From the NCBI GenBank assembly GCA_902558435.1, contig CACEDU010000001.1, forward strand, positions 230,919-294,918: DNA of 64,000 bases, read 5' to 3'. The position numbers and the translations under genes were made by a program. Shown one piece after another: positions 37,843 to 46,015 of the stretch; positions within the stretch are counted from its first letter, which is position 1; the number at the start of each line of letters is the position of its first letter. A model generated the notes under the pieces. That model saw only the letters and a list, made by a program, of their open reading frames with translations, did no database searches and was not told the origin of the DNA. The stretch comes from an uncultured Pelagibacteraceae bacterium (GTDB lineage: Bacteria; Pseudomonadota; Alphaproteobacteria; Pelagibacterales; Pelagibacteraceae).

Positions 37843-37882
37843 TAAAGGTAGCTATCTGGTTAATTCATAGCTTACCTTTAAT
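37841..37882 (-). promoter_or_regulatory. Long hairpin covering the msrA start codon
   Basis: On the minus strand, ATTAAAGGTAAGCTAT pairs with ATAGCTACCTTTAAT around an 11-nt loop, a 15-bp stem with a single bulged base. The 3' arm ends in the first two bases of the msrA ATG. It lies between fdh and msrA. It has no U tract, so it is more likely a translation-controlling structure or RNA processing site than a terminator; it could still end the fdh transcript with another factor. Confidence 0.65.
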
Positions 37883-37899
37883 GATTTGTATTTAAAACT

Positions 37900-39099
37900 C
37901 TATTTTTTCTGATATTTTGCCGCTTCTTCAGAACCGCCAGTGGCGCTTCCTTTACTGTAAGAATGTGCACCCATACCTGCTAATTGTCCATCCTTAACAA
38001 TTAGGTATTGGTTACGTATTTCACGACCTTCAAAGAAACATTCCAAAATCTCTCTAACACCATCAGCATATCTAGCTTGCGCTGAAAGAGAAGTTCCAGA
38101 AGTATGAGGCGTCATTCCATGATTTGGCATCGTTCTCCAAACATGATCATTTGGTGCTGGTTGTGGAAACCATACATCACCAGCGTACCCACTTAATTGA
38201 CCACTTTTTAACGCTTTAGCAATAGCGTCTCTGTTACAAATTTTACCCCTAGCAGTATTTACAATGTATGCACCTTTTTTCATTTTGCTAATCATTGCAT
38301 CATCAAATAAATTTTCTGTTTCAGGGTGTAGTGGACAGTTTATAGTTACCACATCACAAACTTTAACCATTGACTCTACTGTTTCATGAAAAGTTAAATT
38401 TAATTCTTTTTCTACTGATTCAGGTAATCTATGTCTATCAAAGTAATGAAGATGAACATCGAAAGGTTTCATTTTTCTTAAAGCATCTAGTCCAATTCTT
38501 CCAGCTGCAACAGTTCCAATATGCATTCCCTCAACGTCATAGGATCTTTGCACAGCATCTGCAATGTTCCAACCGCCTTCATTAACTATTCTGTGTTGAT
38601 TATGGTAATCTCTTACCAAAGATACAATCATCATTACAATATGTTCAGCAACTGATCTTGAGTTACAGAATGTGACCTCTACAACATCAATTTTATTATC
38701 CATTGCTGCTTGTAGATCTACGTGGTCTGACCCAATTCCTGCAGTTACAGCCATTTTTAAATTTTTTGCTTTTGCAATTCTCTCCTTAGTTAAATAATAA
38801 GGGAAGAAAGGTTGAGAGATCACTATATCCGCATCTACAATATGTTTATCAGCCTCGCATCCTTCTCCATCTTTACTATTTGTTACAATTAGCTCATGGC
38901 CATTACTTTCCAAAAATTTTCTTAATCCTAACTCTCCAGACACACAGCCTAACAATTCTCCAGGTGTAAAATCTCTACCTTTTGGACTTGGTAAAGTCAT
39001 TCCATCTGGGTATTTTTCTAGTTTTGGAAGATCTGATAAGGCATAAGACTTAGGCATACCGCCTTTAGGATCATCATATAACACACAAAGTACTTTCAT
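37900..39099 (-). CDS. fdh: NAD-dependent formate dehydrogenase
   Basis: Oxidises formate to CO2 with NAD+, the last step of one-carbon oxidation. 399 aa, the size of the cofactor-free (metal-independent) FDH of methylotrophs. The N-terminal GRDFTPGELLGCVSGELGLR and QPFFPYYLT are FDH-specific; the NAD site is GTVAAGRIGLDAL, with the catalytic TPHTSGTS His near residue 330. A good SD (AGGAG) precedes the ATG. Gly-X-Gly is written AAGRIG as in other FDHs. Confidence 0.96.
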   Translation of the reverse strand: MKVLCVLYDDPKGGMPKSYALSDLPKLEKYPDGMTLPSPKGRDFTPGELLGCVSGELGLRKFLESNGHELIVTNSKDGEGCEADKHIVDADIVISQPFFPYYLTKERIAKAKNLKMAVTAGIGSDHVDLQAAMDNKIDVVEVTFCNSRSVAEHIVMMIVSLVRDYHNQHRIVNEGGWNIADAVQRSYDVEGMHIGTVAAGRIGLDALRKMKPFDVHLHYFDRHRLPESVEKELNLTFHETVESMVKVCDVVTINCPLHPETENLFDDAMISKMKKGAYIVNTARGKICNRDAIAKALKSGQLSGYAGDVWFPQPAPNDHVWRTMPNHGMTPHTSGTSLSAQARYADGVREILECFFEGREIRNQYLIVKDGQLAGMGAHSYSKGSATGGSEEAAKYQKK

Positions 39100-39196
39100 T
39101 TTATCTCCTAATTTTTAAGTTTAAAATTTCTCTCTATAGATATTTTCTAAACTAAGTCTAGCACAATTGGAACATCAATCAAATGAATAGTAAATG

Positions 39197-39658
39197 TTAA
39201 GGATATTTCTTTTGAGCAACAAATTTATTTAGAAGAATTCCAAATACTATTATTATCAGACATCCAGTTAATATTGGGGACAAAAGATATTCAAACGATA
39301 CTGACCCTAATATGACTATAATGGGGTTTCCACCTGCAGGTGGATGAGTTACATCTAAAAATATCATCAATCCAACTCCAAAACCTACAGCTAAGGGTAT
39401 CAAGATATAAATAGGTAAGGGAATGTAATTATAAAATAAAATTCCAATTGCTGAAGTTACCAAGTGACCAAATAATATATTTTTTGGTTTAGCAAAAGGG
39501 CTTTCAGGATAGCCGTACAAAAGAACCATTGAAGATCCAAATGAAGCAATTAAAAAAAGACCAAAATTGGTCTTATAGGTTAATAATGTTAAAATACCAA
39601 TTGTTATTGTAGAAAATAAAGCTGCCAAAAGTGACTTATAAATTTTATCTTTTGTCAT
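39197..39658 (-). CDS. HPP-family integral membrane protein
   Basis: 153 aa with four transmembrane helices and the motif DVTHPPAGGNPI that names the HPP family. HPP proteins have been linked to nitrite transport in plastids and cyanobacteria; the bacterial substrate is otherwise uncertain. Its ATG directly follows the stop of the IscU-like gene (TAAATG), so the two are co-expressed. Confidence 0.88.
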   Translation of the reverse strand: MTKDKIYKSLLAALFSTITIGILTLLTYKTNFGLFLIASFGSSMVLLYGYPESPFAKPKNILFGHLVTSAIGILFYNYIPLPIYILIPLAVGFGVGLMIFLDVTHPPAGGNPIIVILGSVSFEYLLSPILTGCLIIIVFGILLNKFVAQKKYP

Positions 39659-40054
39659 TTATTCAATTATTTTTTTTAAAGCTTCAATTGGCAATGTTAT
39701 ACAATCTTTCCTATCAAAATTTTTTTTATTAAAAATTTTTTTAAAATCTTTCCATTCATTAGGAAATAAAATGTTATCTTTATCATTAAACTTTTCTAAT
39801 AATTTTAAAAAATTTTTAATTTTGCTTTTACTTTTTCTTTTAAAATTTTTTGAAGCTATATTAGCTGATGCATTGCAATATATACAAGATTGAGATTGAT
39901 AGGTAAAATCTTTAATCATATTATCTTTTATAATTAAAAAAATTTCAATCTCGTCTCCACAAATCTGACTTTTGAACTTTGTTGAATGAGTAAAGTTTCC
40001 AATATATTTGTTATTTTTGGTATCTGAAGCTAATTTTAAAATATTAATATCCAT
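39659..40054 (-). CDS. IscU/SufU-like iron-sulfur scaffold protein, divergent
   Basis: 131 aa, NifU N-terminal domain fold. Ligand-type positions are Cys32 (QICGDEIEI, with Asp34), Cys57/Cys60 (SQSCIYCNASANI) and Cys118 (RKDCITLPIEAL), matching the three-Cys, one-Asp layout of IscU. The central loop is Lys/Asn-rich and diverged, and the extra Cys60 is unusual. It could build or carry FeS clusters, or be specialised. It is coupled to an HPP membrane protein, not to sulfurtransferase genes. Confidence 0.78.
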   Translation of the reverse strand: MDINILKLASDTKNNKYIGNFTHSTKFKSQICGDEIEIFLIIKDNMIKDFTYQSQSCIYCNASANIASKNFKRKSKSKIKNFLKLLEKFNDKDNILFPNEWKDFKKIFNKKNFDRKDCITLPIEALKKIIE

Positions 40055-40131
40055 TAATCTAAATTTTATTTGATTGTTATTACATAAATTTATATTTATA
40101 TTTTCTTATTTCTTAAATAAAAAAATAGCAC

Positions 40132-41037
40132 ATGCTTGATTTAAAAAATCCAAAAGTAGCCATTCCAATTGTCCTAATTGCTGGAGTTTTTTGGTCATTT
40201 GGTCCTTATGTTGTAAGGCACATCGATCAACCACAGACAGTTCCATGGCAATATCTATTTACTAGAGGGTTAGTTATTTTTCTTTTATTAAACATGTATC
40301 TATTTCTTGAAGAAGGAAAAGACTTTTACAAAAATTATTTTAAGGTAGGTATATCTGGTATTGTAGGAGGAATTGGCCTAGGAACTGCTATGATTACGTT
40401 CATATGGTCTATAACTAATACTACTGCAGCTATAACATTACTTTGCCTTGCTGCTATGCCATTTATAACTGCTTTGCTTGGTTTTTTATTTTTAAAAGAA
40501 AAAATCTCTACAACAGTATGGATAGCTATAGTAGTAGCTGCAGCTGGTATATGTATAATGGCTTTTGATAATTCAGAACAAAATACTTTGCATGGACTTG
40601 TATTTGGACTTACCTCTGCACTGGGTTTCTCAATTTTTTCAGTTTCACTTAGATGGAGAAAAGAAACACCAAAATTTACCACTGTTGCATTGGCTGGATT
40701 ATTTTGTTTTTTGTTTTCTGCAGTGATGCTTATGAGTAATGGCGCTAGCTTTTTATCTACTGGTAAAAATGAAGCTTTATTTGCAACTCATGGAACTCTA
40801 GTTTGCTTGGGTTTGATCTTATATTCAATTGGATCTAAAAACATTCCTGCTGCAGATCTAACTTTACTGTCTTTAACTGAGGTCATAGGTGGTATTTTTT
40901 GGGTATGGTTGCCATGGCTTGGAATTAATGAAGTGCCATCAACAAATACTATAATTGGCGGGTTTTTTATTTTTATGTCAATTTTCTATTATAGTTTAAT
41001 AATGCAATCCAATAGAAGATTTATAGGTTTAAATTAG
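40132..41037 (+). CDS. EamA/DMT-superfamily permease of the amidinotransferase operon
   Basis: 301 aa, ten transmembrane helices. Similar in style to the DMT protein near 24.7 kb (YLFTRGLVIFLLL, ATMITFIWSITNTTAAITLL). The stop is one base before the ATG of the amidinotransferase gene, and threonine aldolase follows, so this carrier may move a substrate or product of that pathway (e.g. a guanidino compound or amino acid); this is inference. Confidence 0.86.
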   Translation: MLDLKNPKVAIPIVLIAGVFWSFGPYVVRHIDQPQTVPWQYLFTRGLVIFLLLNMYLFLEEGKDFYKNYFKVGISGIVGGIGLGTAMITFIWSITNTTAAITLLCLAAMPFITALLGFLFLKEKISTTVWIAIVVAAAGICIMAFDNSEQNTLHGLVFGLTSALGFSIFSVSLRWRKETPKFTTVALAGLFCFLFSAVMLMSNGASFLSTGKNEALFATHGTLVCLGLILYSIGSKNIPAADLTLLSLTEVIGGIFWVWLPWLGINEVPSTNTIIGGFFIFMSIFYYSLIMQSNRRFIGLN

Positions 41038-41038
41038 T

Positions 41039-42154
41039 ATGAGTGATGAAAAAATAATTGTTAATAGTTGGAATGAGTGGGATCCATTGAAACATGTTAT
41101 AGTAGGAAAAGCAGATGGTACGTGCATTCCAGCTCCTGAGCCAGCATTAGACGCAAAGGTTCCTGAAGATAGCGATATGAGAGGTCAATTTGGACCACGA
41201 ACAAAAGATACCGTAGATAAAGCAAATCAACTTTTAGATGATTTCTCAGATATTTTAAGAAAAAGAGGAATTAAAGTTGATAGACCAGACCCAATTGATT
41301 TCAATCAAAAAACATCTACACCAGATTGGGAAGCAGAAACAATGTTTGGATGTATGCCTCCAAGAGATGTGTTATTGACTGTTGGTAATGAAATTCTAGA
41401 AGCTACAATGAGTTATAGGTGTAGATGGTTTGAATATCTATGCTACAGACCTTTGTTGAAGAAATATTATAATTCTGATCTTAGTATGAGACATGAATCT
41501 GCACCTAAACCAAGATTAACAGATGCCGATTATCGTAAAGATTATCTCTCAGATAAAATTGGTATTCAAAAAAGATTGGAATGGACTGAAAAAAAATATT
41601 TTGTAACTACAGAAGAGGAGCCATTATTTGACGCTGCTGATGTTTTGAGATTTGGCAAGGATTTAGTTGTTCAACACGGTTTTACAACAAATTTAAAAGG
41701 AATTGATTGGTTAAAAAGACATTATAATAATCACAGGGTACATGCTGTTAATTTTCCAGGTGACCCATATCCTATTCATATAGATGCAACCTTTACACCT
41801 ATAAAAGAGGGCCTGATAATCAACAATCCTCAAAGAAGACTTCCTAAAGAGCAAAGAAAATTATTTGAGGATAATGGTTGGGAAATAGTTGATAGTGCTC
41901 AACCAGCTCATAATGAACCTCCACCTTTATGCTATTCTTCAACTTGGTTATCAATGAATGTGTTAGTCTTAGACTCTAAAACTGTATGTGTTGAAAAAAG
42001 TGAAATATATCAAGCAGAGCAACTTGATAAATTGGGAATGGAGGTTCTTCCTATTGAATTAAGAGATGCTTATGCATTCGGAGGTGGATTACATTGCTGT
42101 ACAGCTGATGTATATCGAGAGGGTGAATTAAAAGATTATTTTCCAAAGCAATAA
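41039..42154 (+). CDS. Glycine amidinotransferase-like enzyme (GATM/AGAT family)
   Basis: 371 aa amidinotransferase fold. N-terminal SWNEWDPLKHVIVGKADG, PRDVLLTVGNEILEA, the Asp in LFDAADVLRFGKD, the His in PIHIDATFTP and the catalytic Cys353 in GGGLHCCTADV match arginine:glycine amidinotransferase, which makes guanidinoacetate and ornithine. Acceptors other than glycine are possible. The next gene makes glycine from threonine, which supports glycine as acceptor. Confidence 0.85.
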   Translation: MSDEKIIVNSWNEWDPLKHVIVGKADGTCIPAPEPALDAKVPEDSDMRGQFGPRTKDTVDKANQLLDDFSDILRKRGIKVDRPDPIDFNQKTSTPDWEAETMFGCMPPRDVLLTVGNEILEATMSYRCRWFEYLCYRPLLKKYYNSDLSMRHESAPKPRLTDADYRKDYLSDKIGIQKRLEWTEKKYFVTTEEEPLFDAADVLRFGKDLVVQHGFTTNLKGIDWLKRHYNNHRVHAVNFPGDPYPIHIDATFTPIKEGLIINNPQRRLPKEQRKLFEDNGWEIVDSAQPAHNEPPPLCYSSTWLSMNVLVLDSKTVCVEKSEIYQAEQLDKLGMEVLPIELRDAYAFGGGLHCCTADVYREGELKDYFPKQ

Positions 42155-42156
42155 TT

Positions 42157-43203
42157 GTGGCAGAGATAAAAACAAAAAGAGAAAGAGTAAAATTTGCATC
42201 AGATAATGTAACTGGTGCTTGTCCAGAGGTTTTGGATGCAATTCTTAAAGCTAATGATGAAGATAGAACTCCTTACGGTAATGATGATCTGTCTAAAAAT
42301 TTGCAAAATAAATTTTCAGAAATCTTTGAAAAAGAAGTAATAGTTTTTCCAACAGCCTCAGGAACAGCTGCGAATGCTTTAGCTTTATCAACTCTGACAC
42401 CATCTTTTGGAAATATATACTGTCACAGACTTTCCCATATTAATGTAGATGAATGTGGAGCACCTGAATTTTATACTGGAGGAGCAAAGTTGGTTAATCT
42501 TGATGGGATTAATGGTAAGATTATTCCTGAAGAGTTAGATAATAGCATATCTGGCACAGGAATTGTTCATCACACTCAGCCTTCATCAGTTAGCATTACA
42601 CAACTTTGTGAAACAGGTGTAGCTTATCAATTAGATGAAATAAAAAAAATATCAGAAGTTGCACATAAACATAAGCTAAATATCCATATGGATGGCGCTA
42701 GATTTGCAAATGCATTAGTTTCATTAAACTGTTCTCCAGCAGACATGACTTGGAAATCTGGTATTGATGTTCTCTCATTCGGTGCTACTAAAAATGGATG
42801 TTTTGCAGCCGAGGCAATTATTTTTTTTAATCAAGACTTAGTAGGTAACTTACCTTTTTTAATGAAACGAGCAGGTCATTTGCTATCAAAAATGCGTTTT
42901 GTATCCGCACAGTTAGATGCCTATATATCAAACGAAGTTTGGTTAAAAAATGCAAAACATGCGAATGCTATGGGGAAAAAACTAAGCCAAGGCTTGCTGA
43001 AACACAAAAATATTGAATTAGCTTACCCAACAGATGCAAATGAGGTTTTCGTTAAAATACCAAAAAATATTATTGATCAATTTAATTCAAATGGTTACAA
43101 AATTAATGATGAAGAATGGGAGAATAAAGCAGTTAGGTTGGTAGCCGCATGGAACACAGACTCATCTGATGTTGATTCATTTTTAAATATAATTAAATCT
43201 TAA
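42157..43203 (+). CDS. ltaE: Low-specificity L-threonine aldolase (PLP-dependent)
   Basis: 348 aa fold-type I PLP enzyme. FASDNVTGACPEVLDA at the N-terminus, FPTASGTAANALAL, MDGARFANALV and the PLP Lys in LSFGATKNGCFAAEA are typical. It cleaves L-threonine (or allo-threonine) to glycine and acetaldehyde, or runs in the serine-type direction. It starts with GTG two bases after the amidinotransferase stop. Confidence 0.92.
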   Translation: MAEIKTKRERVKFASDNVTGACPEVLDAILKANDEDRTPYGNDDLSKNLQNKFSEIFEKEVIVFPTASGTAANALALSTLTPSFGNIYCHRLSHINVDECGAPEFYTGGAKLVNLDGINGKIIPEELDNSISGTGIVHHTQPSSVSITQLCETGVAYQLDEIKKISEVAHKHKLNIHMDGARFANALVSLNCSPADMTWKSGIDVLSFGATKNGCFAAEAIIFFNQDLVGNLPFLMKRAGHLLSKMRFVSAQLDAYISNEVWLKNAKHANAMGKKLSQGLLKHKNIELAYPTDANEVFVKIPKNIIDQFNSNGYKINDEEWENKAVRLVAAWNTDSSDVDSFLNIIKS

Positions 43204-43204
43204 T

Positions 43205-43432
43205 TTAACTAGGATTTTCTCTTAGAAAGTGAATATATTTTACTACTTCATCAAATTTTTCATCCTCAATATCTTTATAACTTGCACTAAACTTACTCTT
43301 TACACAAATTGCAACATGAGCATAGGGGTTTCGCCCTTTTGGATGATTAGGATGGTCAGGAAGTTGTCCTTGTAAATAATCGCCAGCTTCCTGAATAATT
43401 TTCCAGAGTTTACTTGCGTTTTCTTTGTTCAA
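43205..43432 (-). CDS. Small conserved-looking protein, ORF6C-like segment
   Basis: 75 aa with a well-mixed composition, including GRNPYAHVAICVKSKFSASYKD and the helical C-terminus FDEVVKYIHFL. From memory this resembles the C-terminal ORF6C domain of phage antirepressors, but the match is short and uncertain. It is convergent with ltaE with a 1-bp gap. It has no hydrophobic segment. Not a shadow, as the opposite strand has no long frame here. Confidence 0.55.
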   Translation of the reverse strand: MNKENASKLWKIIQEAGDYLQGQLPDHPNHPKGRNPYAHVAICVKSKFSASYKDIEDEKFDEVVKYIHFLRENPS

Positions 43433-43460
43433 ACTACTTCAATCCTTGTTTTATCTCTTC

Positions 43461-43482
43461 ATTATCGAGTTATTATCGAGTT
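43461..43482. repeat. Perfect tandem 11-bp repeat
   Basis: ATTATCGAGTT occurs twice head to tail, followed by ATCAT as a partial third unit, in the 102-bp gap between the 75-aa gene and the lyase gene. Could be a regulatory direct repeat or an unstable tandem site. Confidence 0.7.
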
Positions 43483-43534
43483 ATCATATAAAATCCTATA
43501 ACACTGAATTATGATCCTTAAAAGTTTTTTCATT

Positions 43535-44785
43535 TTATTTCGTAATTAACATTGGGTGCAATGTAAAAACTCTAGAAGGCTCAGATTTAATTTTTGGTAA
43601 ATATTTATTATTATAGGTATCGTTATATTTTTTTAAAACTACATCTGAATTTTTATAATCTGGAAATTTACTTACATACACCATCAAATAAGTTGAAGAT
43701 TTTATAAAACTTTTTGAAGGTTTTTCAATTGATCCCCATCGATCACCTCCACCTGGACACGAGATTGCATAGATTTGATTTGTTTTAGAGGGATCCATTA
43801 TGCCTTTGATTACAAAATCTGCCCCGTTATGTAGACTTCGATCATCTACATTATATTTAAATAAATCTTGTTCTGTAGTATCCTTTAAAAGAGATGCCAT
43901 CATTAATAGATATCCATAACTATCAGCATTATATTTTAATCCCATACCACTTCTTTGAGTATCAATAGGAAAACTACCGTCTGGTCTCATATCATTAATG
44001 GCAAGCTTAACCACATCAATTGAATGCTGGACAGCTTTCAAATCATTGATCATTAATCCCCAAATCATTGTAATATAAGAAGTTAGATAAGCTTTATTAT
44101 CTTGCCTATCCTTCCATCTACTTTTAGCAACTTTTTTTACTAAATTATTTAACCAAGGTCCTAAAATTTTTCTTTCCTCTGCATCTAACTTGTCAGCGAT
44201 AACAGCTGTAGTTGTTAAGATTGAATTTATTAGTACCATCATTTGCCAATCCACAGGTTTTTTACCCCAAGAAACATTGATACCTTTTCTTAAAGCATCT
44301 TTTTGAGCCCAATCTAATAATACCGCTTTAATTTTATTGATGTTTTCTTCATTATTGCTAGCTCTTCCTGCATATGCTGCCTCTTGAAAATAATTCATTG
44401 CAAAATTAGCTTCTTCTAATTCTTCACCGTAACTTTCATCTAATTTTATTTTCTCAAGTGGTTTTGGTGCTCTACTTAAACTTATCTTATGTTTGTCTTC
44501 ATCAGACAGTTTATAAAAGGGAGTAATCCATTTTTTTTTAATGAAATAATCTTCTTTTTGTTTAGTTAATTTATATCCAAAACCTTCGCCATAAGTTGGG
44601 TGTTCAAAACACTCTTTTGCTTTGCTGAAAGCATTCCATAAAGCTTTTGTTTTGCTTTTTGATAAAACCTTTTTAGGTTTAGAAGTTAAGTCTAGATCTT
44701 CATAACTATTTATCGTTTTGGAAAAAGCACTCCCGCTCCACAACAAAACCAGAACCACGATCCCTAAAAGTTTTTTCATAAACAT
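43535..44785 (-). CDS. Secreted alginate-lyase-like protein (AlgL/PL5-type fold)
   Basis: 416 aa. Signal peptide about residues 3-22 (KKLLGIVVLVLLWSGSAFS). The mature all-alpha (alpha/alpha-toroid) body includes DNKAYLTSYITMIWGLMIND, DMRPDGSFPIDTQRSGMGLKYNADSYGY and CPGGGDRWGS, the layout of the AlgL family (PF05426), where the conserved Asn-His and Arg-Tyr segments catalyse beta-elimination of uronate polymers. Periplasmic location is likely. A second ATG two codons in (MKKLLG) is an equally good start. Coupled with a second lyase-like gene 4 bp upstream. Confidence 0.75.
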   Translation of the reverse strand: MFMKKLLGIVVLVLLWSGSAFSKTINSYEDLDLTSKPKKVLSKSKTKALWNAFSKAKECFEHPTYGEGFGYKLTKQKEDYFIKKKWITPFYKLSDEDKHKISLSRAPKPLEKIKLDESYGEELEEANFAMNYFQEAAYAGRASNNEENINKIKAVLLDWAQKDALRKGINVSWGKKPVDWQMMVLINSILTTTAVIADKLDAEERKILGPWLNNLVKKVAKSRWKDRQDNKAYLTSYITMIWGLMINDLKAVQHSIDVVKLAINDMRPDGSFPIDTQRSGMGLKYNADSYGYLLMMASLLKDTTEQDLFKYNVDDRSLHNGADFVIKGIMDPSKTNQIYAISCPGGGDRWGSIEKPSKSFIKSSTYLMVYVSKFPDYKNSDVVLKKYNDTYNNKYLPKIKSEPSRVFTLHPMLITK

Positions 44786-44789
44786 ATTT

Positions 44790-45752
44790 CTAATTATTTA
44801 GTTTAATTTCAGGAAGTGGTTTTTTCCATTTAATTGATTTAGTAATTTTTTTTCCATAAGTAGGCATTCTATAGCTACTTTTTCTGTATCTTACATAAGA
44901 AATGGACTCTTTGCTTTCAGATGTATAAGAACATTTTTCTTGATTTAAGATTTCCTCACACTTATCACTGAAACCAAATTCTTTTACTGTTAAAGATTGT
45001 GAGGGAGTTTCATTTAAAAACGCATCTTTTAGCCATCTATAAAATCCCCATTTAAATGTATATCCATTACCTATGGTAAAGTTTGGACCATATACCTCAA
45101 AAACTTTCTTGTCATCAACCCATGCTATTATTTCTCCATTATCATCTTTTGATGCTAAAATTTTGAAACTGATTGTTCTGTAATTTTTAAATTGATCTAC
45201 AGATCCTAGGGGAAATTTATACGACACCTTATCAAAATTAGAATTTTCTGGATCTCCTTTTAAATAGAAAACCTCCTTGGTAAAATTTACTTGATGAACA
45301 ATTCTGTCTCCAGAAAATTGTAATTTCATCCATGGTAAAAGTCTTGAAGTACCTTTATTAGCAATAACTTGAAACAAGCTTCCACCTACAGCAGGGTGTG
45401 TAGGGAAATCGTTCAATTTAAAAGTATATTTTATATATACAGGTTTCTTAAATTTTCTTGGTTTTTTTTTATTTGCTGTTTCCCATCTCTGATTTCTTTC
45501 ACCAGTTCTTTCCCAGTCATTTTTGTGTCCTTTAAATTTTGTATCAAGCGTGATTTTAATTGCTTTACCATCTGAATCTTCAAAAATAGATAGTGCTTTT
45601 TTTTTAGATATCGACCTTGTATCATTTTTCATCTCTGACTTTGCCTTACCAATTAAAACTTCTTTTTTTAAAAATTTGTAAGGGTTTTCAGATGCATGTG
45701 TATTTGTGGAAAATATAAATAAAACAAAAAAAATTAATAAAAGTTTTTTCAT
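44790..45752 (-). CDS. Secreted polysaccharide-lyase-like jelly-roll protein (PF14099 type)
   Basis: 320 aa with a signal peptide (residues about 1-20, ending NTHASEN). The beta-rich body resembles heparin-lyase-I-like proteins: GNGYTFKWGFYRW near residue 230 is the family's late core motif, and it contains Arg/Lys-rich uronate-binding candidates such as ERTGERNQRWE. Two Cys (CEEILNQEKC) may form a disulfide. The C-terminal tail is basic. Probably acts with the AlgL-like protein encoded downstream on a shared, acidic polysaccharide. Confidence 0.7.
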   Translation of the reverse strand: MKKLLLIFFVLFIFSTNTHASENPYKFLKKEVLIGKAKSEMKNDTRSISKKKALSIFEDSDGKAIKITLDTKFKGHKNDWERTGERNQRWETANKKKPRKFKKPVYIKYTFKLNDFPTHPAVGGSLFQVIANKGTSRLLPWMKLQFSGDRIVHQVNFTKEVFYLKGDPENSNFDKVSYKFPLGSVDQFKNYRTISFKILASKDDNGEIIAWVDDKKVFEVYGPNFTIGNGYTFKWGFYRWLKDAFLNETPSQSLTVKEFGFSDKCEEILNQEKCSYTSESKESISYVRYRKSSYRMPTYGKKITKSIKWKKPLPEIKLNN

Positions 45753-45886
45753 TATCCAAGATTAACAAATCATGAACCATGAGTCTATTTGCTTAAAAAA
45801 TGGCTATTTGATTTATCTCAAAAGTCTCTAGTCTGGACACTAGTTTGTTACTTAAATTGATAAGTCTGCAAGCGAATTATTTTTAT

Positions 45887-46009
45887 TTAAAATCCACCAC
45901 GCCAATTGTTTTTAGATTTCAAATCTTTCTCCTCTAGTTTTGAAGTAGGTCTAAATAAATAAAAACTTATGACAACAATAACGAATATACCCAAAATGAT
46001 TTCAATCAT
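45887..46009 (-). CDS. Small 40-residue single-helix membrane peptide (not in ORF track)
   Basis: A minus-strand frame beginning with ATG 6 bp after the yajQ stop. Residues 2-19 (IEIILGIFVIVVISFYLF) form one transmembrane helix, followed by a basic/acidic tail ending NNWRGGF. Its composition and position in the same operon support expression, but it is short. No family recognised. The rest of the 263-bp gap (45753-45886) shows no frame or clear site. Confidence 0.55.
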   Translation of the reverse strand: MIEIILGIFVIVVISFYLFRPTSKLEEKDLKSKNNWRGGF

Positions 46010-46015
46010 ATTTGA

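Noticed and set aside
40055-40131. Possible glycine riboswitch before the amidinotransferase operon
   Set aside because: The 77-bp gap is plain AT-rich sequence without the paired G-rich core expected.
40335-40682. 115-aa minus-strand ORF within the DMT gene
   Set aside because: Antisense frame with reversed membrane-segment composition; no own start signal.
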